Part shown: positions 11,545 through 23,500 of the stretch, piece by piece | Position numbering within the stretch: the first letter of the stretch is position 1 | How the letters are laid out: each line of letters begins with the position of its first letter | Assembly: GCA_019096065.1 (NCBI GenBank) | Contig: JAGUCH010000006.1 | Span: 7,026,001-7,090,000 of the forward strand | From: Paracyclopina nana | Lineage: Eukaryota > Arthropoda > Copepoda > Cyclopoida > Cyclopettidae | Direction: 5' to 3' | DNA length: 64,000 bases | Position numbers and translations under genes: made by a program | Notes under the pieces: generated by a model | What the model saw: only the letters and a program-made list of their open reading frames with translations | Databases searched by the model: none | What the model was told of the DNA's origin: nothing

Positions 11545-14500
11545 CTGTGAAAAAAAAGATTTTTAGCTTATTTTCTTAGTATCTATTTTTTTCAAGTGCT
11601 TTCAAATTGGGCTTTCCATTTTTGGAAAGCTGATTTTACTTTTTTCATTGATTTTAAAAGTTTCAAAAATACTTTTGAATCTATGAATTCTTGGCTAAAA
11701 GACCAACAATAGTTTTGTTTTGGTTTTTCAGCTTTCTCCCTTCCATGTTCACGAATTAAATATTGATCAGCAATTTCAAAATTCCCCAGGCGGATTTCAG
11801 ATAGATAGGGAACTTTTGATAAGAAAACCAGCACGCGTGGCTTTAATCAGCTGAGCAAATACAAAAACTGCCCTAAGGAAATTGGCAAATAAACTGATTT
11901 GCACGCTGGGGGAAACCAGCAAAAAAAAAATATACGGCTTCCTTATTTGTTCTCAGTTATCCAACTTTTTTCTGACGAAGGAAATAATTTCTGTCGAAGA
12001 AACCAAAAGTAAAACTGAGAGGCGAAAATAACGACTCATTTGAAATAAATGTCATTTTTTGTGTCAATTTGCTCCAGAAATGTGATTTGGCGGGATAAAT
12101 TGCAAATGTCGTCAAAACATCGTTGCAGGCAAAATTTGACGATGTTGCATAGATGAACATGATATTAGATTTATATTCCCTTTATGACGCAAATAATACG
12201 TAATTTTACATATAAAAGTTTTGGCAAATTTTGATGATGTTCCATAGATGAACACCACATTAGCTTCTACATCCCTGATGGCAAATTGATCGAGTGTAAG
12301 AGCAAACAACTCCATTATACACCGTGGTGATCATGTAATTGGATTGATTTACTCACAACAAAGGAGAAAAGAATCAATCACATCCTATTATGCGGTGTTC
12401 ATCACATTTGACGATATTTATTTATGCCCAAAATATTGAAAAACTTACAAAACAATTTGCTATGACTTTTGCGTCAAAATGCGATAAGAAAGCTAATGCG
12501 GTGTTCATCTATGAAACATCGTCAAATTTTGAAAATTCGCCATATGCTTTCAATTTTAGGCGCCAAATTACTGTTTTAAGGTTAAAAGATAATGTCATGT
12601 TCATCTATGCACCAAAGTCAAATTTTGCCTAAAACAATGATTTGACAACACTTGCAATTTTTCTCGTCAAATCACATTTCTGGAGCAAATTGACGCATAA
12701 AAAGGATGTTAATTTCAAATGAGTCGATATTTACACCACTCAGTTTTACTTTCAGTTTCTCCAACAGAAATTAGTTGGTGGCGACAAAAAAAGTGTTGTA
12801 TCATGTTGAAGCATACTTCCCTATATTGACTCTCACGTGTATTATAGCTATAGTAGATACTCCCTTGTTACCCCAGCGCGCGCGTGCATTCATTCTTTCT
12901 GTCTCGCTTACAGCTTACACGTAAAATACACTCAGTACACATCTCGTATCAAAGTGGATACGTTCGCCTCGATCTGGTAAATCTCTGCGTAGTAGTGCTC
13001 ACGGTTTCCTGGTACAAGACCAGGGATCCAACCGACGTAGCTCGAGTAGTAGTGCCTTAAGTGTCACCCACGAGGTCGGGACCAACCATGGCGTCAGTTC
13101 TCAGTCTCTTTGCATAAGAGGCCCTTTCCTAGAAGAGGGAAGGTTTGAGAAGCAGCCGAAGAAGGTTTGTGAGTGGAAAATTTCCGCCACCCTTGGCAGC
13201 ATCACGACAACAAAGTGTGAGAGGCAGCCGGAGAAGGTTTCGTGAGTGGAATTGTGAAAGTTCCGCCACCCTTGGCAGCATCACAACAAAAAAGTGTCAA
13301 CAAAAGTGTCCATGAGCCAGGACTCAATTAAAAGTGCTGGCGAAGAAGAGTGGCATACTGCAGATCAGAACGTATTTGCAGCACTTCAAAGGCAAGTGAA
13401 AGCCTTAGAAGAAGCCAAAGAAGAAGCGGAGGGCCCCGAAGATACGCTTTTGGCAGCCACAAATAGTGACGAGGACACATTTGATACAAGTGTGGTCAGA
13501 GCAAATTTAGCGATGACCGAGAAGGAGAATCCAACTGACTTGCAATTGGCAATCGGAAAGCTTTCCGAAGCCAGAGGTGCAAGAGCACTCGAGGACCTCA
13601 CCAAACAAATACATAGTCTCAATGGACACAAGAGTTGGTTGTCCAGGCACATGAATGCCGGAGAGAAGCTATGCGAGGCCCTGGAAAGGCAGAAGGATAT
13701 TTCAGTTTCAGAAGCAAAAGAGCTCCAGAAGCTGAAACAAAAGTTGGTCGACCAGGAGAATAGCATCATGCAGATTCTAAATAACCTGCCGGACGAGACC
13801 CGAGTCACTCAAGCTGACAAGGTCAAGGAGATGTTCGAGAGAAAGGATGCCCTGGAATTGAAAGCACTGGCAATCACAGGCCGGTACGAAAAGGCCAACC
13901 CAACTGCCATATCGGCATCAAATGCACCGGCATCAGAGGACAGAAAAATTGTCAAGCCGGATGCAAATTTGAAGCCGAAAACGCTGAAGACTGGTGCTAC
14001 AGCCATTGAGCTGCAGGTTTTTTTGAGGACTTGGAAGACCTACGTTCAAGAGTCGGAGATCCAGAAGAAGTCCATCGATGCCCAGCACACTTACAGTCTG
14101 GTATTATTTGATGCCAATCTATCAGCCAAGATTTCAGCAAAGTTGAGTGCGGAATCGCCCCTTTTCATACAAGATGAAAATGTGGGCACTCCTTGGATCC
14201 TTTCAATGGAGAGGATCGTAGTAAACGAGTTCCAGCTGGCGTTTCCATTGTCTAAGAGAAGACTGGAGTGCTTTCGTCACAAAAGTACAAACCCAAGCGA
14301 GCTGCATGGAACGAGTTGGGCTGCATTTGAGCTGAAATGCAAAGCAGCCGAGTTCGAGAGCATGGACATAGAGACGGTAATGAAGTACCTCTATATGAGC
14401 TCTCTAGCTAATAAAGCCTTACGGAAAGAGCTTATCAAGGCCGACAACTTAGCTGGCGGCAAAGCAACGATGGATGAGCTCAAATCGGCTGGCAATATGT

Positions 14501-17500
14501 ATGATGTTAATACAGCCACCGAAGAGGGTTACGAGAACCCTACCGTGAAGAAGGCTGGGCCTACTGCTTATCGCAAGAAAAGGCCATGGGCTCGAATGCT
14601 GGGGCTGAGGCCGCAGGTTCAAGCCAGAAGAAGAAGCATGGAGGTTGCTTTGAATGCGGAAGTAAAGAGCACCTCCGACCAAATTGTCCGAAGGCACCAA
14701 CCTGTCAATTTTGCAAGAAGAAGGGTCATGGGGCGGACAAATGCTTCAAGAAGAAAGGCAAGGGCGAGGGTGGCGAGAAGAAGCCGAACGGGAACCCGAC
14801 GAAAGCCATTAAAAAATTCACAGTTAAGTTGCCTTTGAGTTTTGATTTTTCTAGCACGTTGGAGTGTAAAAACGCTATTGCTTGCAATGAGGCAATACGC
14901 ATTATGAAAAAATCAAAAGATAGATACTCTCTGCCGTTCATTTTTCAGAGTCGCATCAAGAGGATGGAGGAAGATGACGGAGGGGCAGGGGTTATCAAGA
15001 TGGCGAAGACCAAGAGCAGAAAAAAGAAGGAGATGCAGCAGAAGATCTCCAAGGCAGTGAGCGGGCTGCGGCCCTCATGCCTACCCAATGCTACCAGGGT
15101 CACGTCATCAAGGCCAACTCCCAAGGCCAAGCTATTATTTTGCCCTGAGATAGGGTCTGCTTTCTCTACGTATTGCCTGCCAGATACTGGAGCAACCATT
15201 ACTGTGGTTGATGAGAAAGTTGCAGCGGAGATGGGGATGCCAATACATCCCAATCCGGAGACCGTCAGGAGCGTTGATGGCACCGAAGTGAAGACGAGCA
15301 GAACATGTGAGATTGCAATATCACGTGGCATGAAAGTGGTTGTAGTAACCAATGCAGTGGTCGCTTCACTTGGTGACGATGAAGAGGTGATTGTCGACTG
15401 GCAGACACTGGAGATATTAGGCGTGGTTGGCCTAAACATTAACTCCACGGCAATCGCAGCAACCACAATGGATATGACTCTGGAGAGCTTGAAGCTCAAA
15501 TATACAGAGGTCTTTGCAGACAAGCTTGACAAAACCAGGTTTATGAAGGGTGAACCCATGAAGATCCACCTAGTGGATGGGGACATAAAACCTATGAGGA
15601 TCTCTTCAACCAATGCCATACCGGTGCATCTCAAAGCAGCGGCGGACAAGTGCATTAAGGATTTGGAGGATGCCGACATTGTCAAGAAGCTGAAGCCAGG
15701 GGAGATGACAGATTGGACCTCTAGAGGTTTCTTTGTCATCAAGTCTGATGGGAAATCTGTCCGGTTGGTTACGGACTTTGTTCAGCTGAACAAGTACGTG
15801 AAGAGACCAACCCACCCCTTTACGTCTGCATTCCATTTGTTGAAGAGCATCCCTGCAAAGGCTCAGTGGTTTGTGGTCGGAGACTGTGCGCAGGGATACC
15901 ACCAGATCAAGTTGGAAGAAAAGTCATCCTACTTGACTACATTTTTGCTACCACAGGGAAGATTCCGTTATGTGAGAGCTCCCATGGGGCTCACATCTTC
16001 CAGTGATGAGTGGTGCTGCAGGAGCGACATGATCATGACTGCCCTGAACGGAAAGGGAGTCAAATTGGTCGATGATGTCCTCATCTGGGGAGAAACAGAG
16101 CAGGAAGCCCTGCACAATCTGGATGTCCTCCTCAGCAACTGCAAAACCTATGGTGTCAGCTTATCACCCAAAAAGCTGCACATGGGTGAACGTGTCAAGT
16201 TTGCTGGATTCATGGTCAGCAAGAATGGTGTAGAACCACACGATGACAACTTGAAAGCAATCAGGGAGTACCCAAGGCCAGCCAACCAGTCGGATGTGCG
16301 AAGCGTTTTGGGATTGGCTCAAACTTTAGGAAGTTTCTTGCCTGATTTGGCCCACATGTCAGCTTCATTGAGGGAGCTAACCAAGGCCAAAGTTCAGTTT
16401 CAGTGGCTACCAAGACACGAAGAAGACTTCAACCAGCTGAAGAAGATCCTGACCGGACCTTTGTTGGTGAAGCATTTTGATGTCAACAAGACCACAGTGT
16501 TGACAACGGATGCCAGCAGGTTATATGGCATCGGCTACATTCTAACTCAGTATGACCCAAAAGACCCGGACAGGAGCTACCTGATTACCTGTGGGTCCAA
16601 GGTCAACTCCGCTGCTGAGAAGAATTATGCAACTATTGAGCTGGAGTTGCTGGGAATAGTCTATGGATGTGAGAAGAGCTCGCATTTTCTGCATGGCTGC
16701 CCAAAATTTTTGGTGAAGACTGACCACAAGCCTTTACTTGGTATTATGAATAAGGACATGGCAGAAATCACTAACTCCAGACTCTTGAGGCTTAGGGAGA
16801 GGCTACTACCGTTCAACTTCGATTTGGTCTACCTTGAGGGGAAGTTAAACTTCATTGCAGATGCCTTGTCAAGACATCCCATTAACTTCTCAGATGACCA
16901 CCCAGACGCTGAAGAAACAGAAACTTTGAAGAACTCAAAGATCAGCGTAATCTCAGCCCTCTCTGTCTCAGCACAAGAAGATCCGGCATTCCAAGAAATC
17001 CATGATGCAGCAAGAGCTGACAAGGAGTATCAGGATCTAATTGAGGCCATCCAGGAAGACCTTCATCATCATAAGAAGAAGGGTGTGGCCATTCATGCAT
17101 TAAAGCTGGTGCCCCAAAACCTTTGGGGGCAGCTTTCAGTCCAAGATGGAATGGTTGTTATTGATGGGAAACGTGTCTTCGTACCAAAGGAAGCACGTCC
17201 ATTCATCTTGAGGACTCTTCATATTGCGCATCCTGGGCAAACGAAGAGCCTGGCTACAGCCAGACAATTCTACTATTGGAGTGGTATGACCAAGGATATC
17301 AGACAATCAGTAGAAGAGTGCGAAATGTGCCAAAAGTACATGGCCTCTTTACCGCATGATGAAGAAGGCGAGAACATGGTACCAACGGCCCCAATGCAGA
17401 GTATTGCAATGGATTTGGGCCATCATGAAGGGGCAGACTATTTAATAGTTGTGGACACCTTCAGTGGTTGGCCTTGGATTTTCAAGATGGTAAGATACAC

Positions 17501-20500
17501 TAGTGAGGAAATCATCAAGAAGTTGACGATCATTTTTGCCACATTTGGGTACCCGATCGTGATGAGATCCGACAATGCTGGATGCTTCACCTCTCATGAA
17601 ATGCGTGAGTTTTGTAAAGAGCATGGCATAATTGCCACCACCAGCAGCCCTTATCACCACGAGTCCAATGGGACCGCGGAAGCTAGTGTGAAAAACATGA
17701 AAAGGCTGGTTATGAAAACCAAGACCCTAAGGGAGATGAATGCCGCTGTGCTGGAATTTCGAAATCTGGCACGAGCAGACGGCAAATCCCCTGCGAAGAT
17801 GTTTTTGGGCCGTCATTTAAGGACGAAATTACCAATCTTGCATGAGATGACAAAGCTTGAGATGCCAGAACCCAGAGCTGAAAAGAAGCAATTGCCAAAC
17901 GAGATCATTCCAGATTTCAAGGTGGGGGAAAAAGTGCGCATGCAAAATGCACTTACTAAGCTATGGGAGGAGTTAGGAGTCATCCTCGAAGTTCGGCATT
18001 CCGGTAGAAGCTACGTCATCAAAAGTGATGATGGCGTGATCAGTGTGAGGAACAAGCGCTTCTTACGCAAGCATAAGACGGCTGACCTCGATGCAAATGC
18101 ATCGTTATGACTAGTAAGTAAAGCACCTCACTCAACGCCCAGCTTTTGCAGCAGTACCTTCTCCAGGAAAACATTTCCATCAGCACTCAGTAAGTCTTTT
18201 TTGATGTATACATACACCCAGTGGCTCGGTACTTTGAACACGCCGACCGCAGAAGAGGCTAAGAAAAACGAAGAGAAGTTAGCTGCCCTAATTGCAAAAA
18301 GCATTGTAAAAAATTGTCCCCCTGTAAATTGCACTTGGTCGGAGGTTATAATGGGATCAGGTCAAAGTACAACCAACAGCGCTGACAAAGCGAAGACTCA
18401 GGTTGTCGATGAGACCAGCCACACTGGCATTAGACTTGCGGATATCGATATTATGGTCCCGCAAGGCTCCAGTGAAGAGGACAAGTCAGCTGCCGAGGCA
18501 ACTGGCAGAGATGCCACGCATTGGATCTTCTATGGAGTGGCCTTTTGCGCTTTGATGGCTTTGCTATGGATTGGACTGCGGTTCAGGAAATGGCGGAAGA
18601 AGGCCAGCGCGAGGAAAAGGGCCAGAGACTCACTGTTGATCATGCACTCCCAAGCTGCAAATGTGCAGCCACCGGTCTACCCCCAACAAGCCCCTGCCCC
18701 ATATGGCTGTCCAGGCTATGCGTCACCCTATGTCACGCCCTTCGCCTCGACAATGTCCATCGCCCCGACCCCTCATCCGATGGTTTATCAACCTTTCCCA
18801 GGAGTTGTACAGAGCTTGCCAAACATGGCTTATGGAGCCTCCCCGCTGGGAAGTTCACCAACGGTTTCGCATCCTGACTCGCCCCCCTTGCAGGAGGAGG
18901 AGCAGAGACGGCGAAATCGTCTCTTTGCCATCTCTTACAACAATATCTAAAGTGTTTTTCTCTGTGTTGCAGGCATGTCAGAAGCCCGAGGTGACCGTTC
19001 CCCCATTGATTGGGATCATCCCGATTGGGACCCCAACGCACCTGTAGATGAGCGCCTGATCGCACCAGCGCCACTCGATGTAGCCACCCTCAATGAGCTG
19101 GACGATGTAGCCAAGCTCAAAGCCGAATTGGCGAAGGCCAAGGAGGAAGTCTATGATGCCCAGTACAGGATCACCGAACTGGAGCATAATCTGGCTGAGG
19201 CCAACCAGGAGGTCAGGGACCTCATTTGGACAAAGGATGTGCTGCGTGCGGATTTGAAGCACCAGTACAATGGCTACAGGCGAATGCTGGACAAGATCTT
19301 CGACAACATCCACAAGGCCATGAACTCGCCTGGCAAGAAATGGAAGCGGACTCGGATTGTCCCCATGACACCCCTGAGGGTAGTTGTTGACGCCGATGGG
19401 GTCCGCAGAATCTCCAGACCGTGTTACGAACGCGGAATCTGCCAAGCACGATGGGTTCTCGGCCAGGGCCGTAAGGCATATACCCGTCAAGGCATAATGC
19501 TGGAGGCCGAGCTCATTGGATTCGGTCAACTGGACAAGGCATGCAAATTGGATGATGGTTCCGAAGATGAAGCTTCCGTCACGAAGTCCGAGGTCATCAA
19601 GATCCTAGACTTGAAGCGTGACGAGTTGGCCAGAGATGATCGCCAGAAGTACGGCATTTTTGTAGCTGCAATGGTAGCTATTGGTGTTGGCATGTTCATA
19701 TGGTGCACCAATGGAGGGGAGGTTGCTTTGACGACATCGCCTTGAAGAGCAACATAGAGAAATGAAGACACTGGATCGGATGATGGAACTGAATTTTGAT
19801 ACGCTATGCATTTTTCCTATTTTTCTATTTCATTAGGTTTTTTATGCTCTCATCGAAATTCTCGCTTGCTAGGTATATCATAAATCCTAGGCCCCAAAAT
19901 TAGAGTAGTTCGAGGTCAATTGATAGGCTAATATGTTAGTGATTACAGCTACCCAGGGGTATCCGTACCCACTTGGGGGAGGTGTTGTATCATGTTGAAG
20001 CATACTTCCCTATATTGACTCTCACGTGTATTATAGCTATAGTAGATACTCCCTTGTTACCCCAGCGCGCGCGTGCATTCATTCTTTCTGTCTCGCTTAC
20101 AGCTTACACGTAAAATACACTCAGTACACATCTCGTATCAAAGTGGATACGTTCGCCTCGATCTGGTAAATCTCGGCGTAGTAGTGCTCACGGTTTCCTG
20201 GTACAAGACCAGGGATCCAACCGACGTAGCTCGAGTAGTAGTGCCTTAAGTGTCACCCACGAGGTCGGGACCAACCAAAAAGTACGTTATTTTGTCGTCC
20301 AACTCTGATATGTTGGGAAACCCAATCTGATTTGCATCTGTCGATTTGGCGGAAAAAAATCAGAATTGTCTCTCACCTGGATTGGGCTGGAAATCATTGG
20401 GACTAGCACTGGGGGGCTGAGCAGATGGCTGAGAGGTAGGAGGAAGATCCCCCATGCTGGGGAAATCTGCCCCACTTGTGGGGGGCGGAGGCGGGAAATC

Positions 20501-23500
20501 CGCCCCTCCGCCCTGACCCGGGGGCGGGTTCGGGCCCATCCCCGAGGGGCCATTGCCATGCATTGGAGGAAGTGGTTGATCCATATTTGGTGGTGGTGGA
20601 CCTCCTGCATTTTAAATTCAAATCAAAAAAGTTCATAGATTTGAAAAAATGGAAAGCCACAGTCAATGTGAAGGGCTTTCCAGTTTTGCATAGAGCCATT
20701 ATTTATATTTTTCAAAAAAAGTTTTTAAGCTTTCCAATTTTTTATTGGCTTTCCACAACCTTCAATAGTTTTCCTGGAAAGCTATTTCAAGTCTAATAGC
20801 TTTTTGACCTTCCATAGAGCTTTCCAATGCTATGTCAGTTTTCCAAAATTGTTTGTAAGCTTAAAGTAAAATGTCTATTAACTTATTGACCTTCCATAGA
20901 GCTTTCCAATGTTACGTTAGGTTTCCAAAATTGTTAAAGTAAAAGGGCTTTCCTGGAAAGCTCTATCACTTCCAAGAATTTTTTGACTTTCCAGTCTCCA
21001 AGCTTTCCAATTCAACAAGCATATATAAAATTACCCATGAAGCCCATGGGTCCAGGAAAGAAGCCGTCCGGAGGTGGTGGAAAGTTGGCTGGATAGCCAC
21101 CGAATTCATGTGGAAATGGTGGCTTGTCATGGGGGCCAAAGTAGCCGAAATCGTCGCCAATCAGTGGGAATCCTCTCCTGCCACCCTTGCCAGGGGGGAA
21201 GAATCCTCTGGCTGCCATCATCCCACTTGTCATCTGCTTCATTCTCCTCTCTTTGCTGCGCTTGTTTTGGAACCAGACCTGCAACATTGTCATGCGATTA
21301 GTCCCATGGGGTCAACCAGCTGCTGGTTCCAGCCACAAAAGTGGTGGCTTTCCAAAAATTCTCCATAAAAGCTCGAGCTTGGCCATTAAGTAAAATGCAG
21401 TAACCGCAAACTGCCAGGTGGTGAAAGCACGTGCCCGGCTTTCTAAAAGCTTTTTTAGACATGTTTTGACGTGAATTGAAAGCCATCGGTTTTTTTAATC
21501 GCTTATGATTCAGAGCATCTTGGTTTGGTTTCGCTTTCTTCCAATTGGATTGCTTTTGGAAAGCTAGATGATCATTAGGCAAAGATTTCCCTATTGAACA
21601 TGGGTGAACATGGGATGTGAAAATGACTCTTTGACTATGTTCAATTGCGTTCAACTCAGGAAATAAAGAGATGACATGACCATAACAATGTTACTGATGC
21701 TTTAAACAGATAAACCGAGACAACATTTATAAGGCATTTTATTGTACCGATTGAGTCATCAGAACCGGGTAAGCGCTATGGCCAATTCAGCCGGTTTATT
21801 TAGTGCGACAGTGCAGCCAGCAGATCATGGCTCAATCGTTTTTTTGACAATAGCCCAGTTCCAACAAGGAAAATAGTCAGGAGACGCAACTTGACTTTTT
21901 AGCGTAGTCAGGTCTCAGCTAGCTCAGCTTGACCTGACTTAACTTGTTAACCGAACTATCCTAAACTGATCTTCCTAGTAGGAAACTTTGACTTTAAACG
22001 TTCCTTTTTAATCGCTCATGATCCAGAGCATCTTGGTTTGGTTTCGCTTTCTTACAATTGGATTGCTTTTGGAAAGCTTGGTGATCATTGGGCAAAGATT
22101 TCCCTGTTGAACATGGGTGAACATGGCTTACCTGAATGACTCTCATGCTCAATCCCGTCTCTTTGGCCAATTGTTCGCGAATGTGTCTGGTGGGCTTTGG
22201 CGTCTGGTTGAAGGCTGTCTTGAGCACTTCCAGCTGCTTGGCCTTGATGGTGGTGCGAGGGCCCCGCCTTTTGCCCCCCGCCCCATCGTCAGCGCCCTTG
22301 CCATCATCGTCCCCGCCCTTGAGGTCATCATCCATGTCGAGGTCATCCTTGTCCAAGGAGTCCTTGTTGGGTGAGACCAGAGGGACCGCGGCTGGGTTGT
22401 TCAACGAGTTGTTGTTGGCCTCATACTTGTTGGGGGTCGGGGTCAGGGTGTGGGCTGAGGAGGAGGAGTGGTCAGACATGTTGCCCGGGGTCAAGTGGGG
22501 CGGGGTGGCGCCCATGGGGTGGCCCATCATGGGCATGGGCCCACCTGGCCCATGGTCCAGCCCTGGTATGGACACTTGCTCATCAGTGTCATCTTCCTCA
22601 TCAGAGAAGGACATGTCTGCAAAAAAAGTTTATGTATTGTAGAACACTGTGGATTTTACTTTTTTGAAAAGACATGATACATCATTACTTTAGTTAATTT
22701 AGTTGAAAATTGGAACTTGTGTAAGGCTGTGTAAAGTAGCAGATTTCTGTGATTATACTATGTTTTTGATTTTTTCATAGAACTCTGTGGATGTCATTTT
22801 ATGGTGTTCATAGAGCTCTGTGGGTTTCATATTTGGACAATTACAATGGATCACTGTATGCATTTTACCTCTCTATTCAGCCACAATCACAACTAAATAT
22901 GCTTATTTTGAGAATTTTTTTAAAAAAAACCATAGTAGACTGCTGTGGATTTCTGTGTGATTTTGAAAACGACCGTTGTTGTCACCAAATTGAAGCAGCA
23001 AGTGTCTGCTGAGAAATATAGCTGTTTTGCTGGCCCATTTTAATTAGTAAGTGGAGAAAGTTGCTAAACTGCAAGGGGTTAAAGTAATTTCAGTGCTTTA
23101 AGCCCCACCCCCCAAAATTTGTGGCCCCCCGGAGTGTTGAACCCAAGGACACAACAACTCCTCCTTCTGGTTGTGTGCCTTCTTCTTAAATTGCCTGGAA
23201 TTTCTCTGCTGCAGAAGAAATTGGAAAATTGGAGTACCCCACTAGCCCACTTGAGTGGCTCTCCTCACATATGTGGACACCCTGTGGTCCTCAGTAATGA
23301 GTCTGGCTGTTTTGTTGACTTGTTTATTGCCAGAGGATTAATGAGTACTTAACCAAGAGTGGTGTTGGTGAAAAACCACCCGCTTGGAAATCATAGACCA
23401 TGTGACAAATGCTGCGAAAAGAGCTGGTTACATCTTTCAGCTAGTCAAAGCTTAAAAAGTTTTTTAAATCATCCATCAACCCTGATTTAAAAAAAAAACA

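Larger units (their letters stand above)
12794..20277 (+). mobile_element. Ty3/gypsy-type LTR retrotransposon with two extra membrane-protein genes
   Basis: 7484 bp, bounded by 295-bp direct LTRs that begin TG and end CA, with one mismatch between them (T at 12986, G at 20175). Internal order is leader, gag, pol (protease, RT, RNase H, integrase), ORF3, ORF4, polypurine tract. Protease before RT and RNase H, with integrase last, is Ty3/gypsy order, as opposed to Ty1/copia. All reading frames are open. It lies antisense to Lim1 in intron 5. Near-identical LTRs and intact genes indicate a recent insertion (inference). The subclade was not resolved; the RT looks closest to the mag-like group by eye. 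Confidence 0.95.
11545..20376 (-). other. Lim1: Lim1 intron 5 (8.8 kb), host of the retrotransposon
   Basis: The intron holds, from the exon 6 side, about 400 bp of AT-rich unique DNA, an 830-bp foldback element (11957-12786), the LTR retrotransposon (12794-20277) and 99 bp of original intron before exon 5. Without the retroelement it would be about 1.3 kb. Confidence 0.85.

Noticed and set aside
18975..18998. RGD tripeptide near the start of ORF4, as an integrin-binding motif
   Set aside because: Predicted topology puts this end in the cytoplasm, and a three-residue match is expected by chance.
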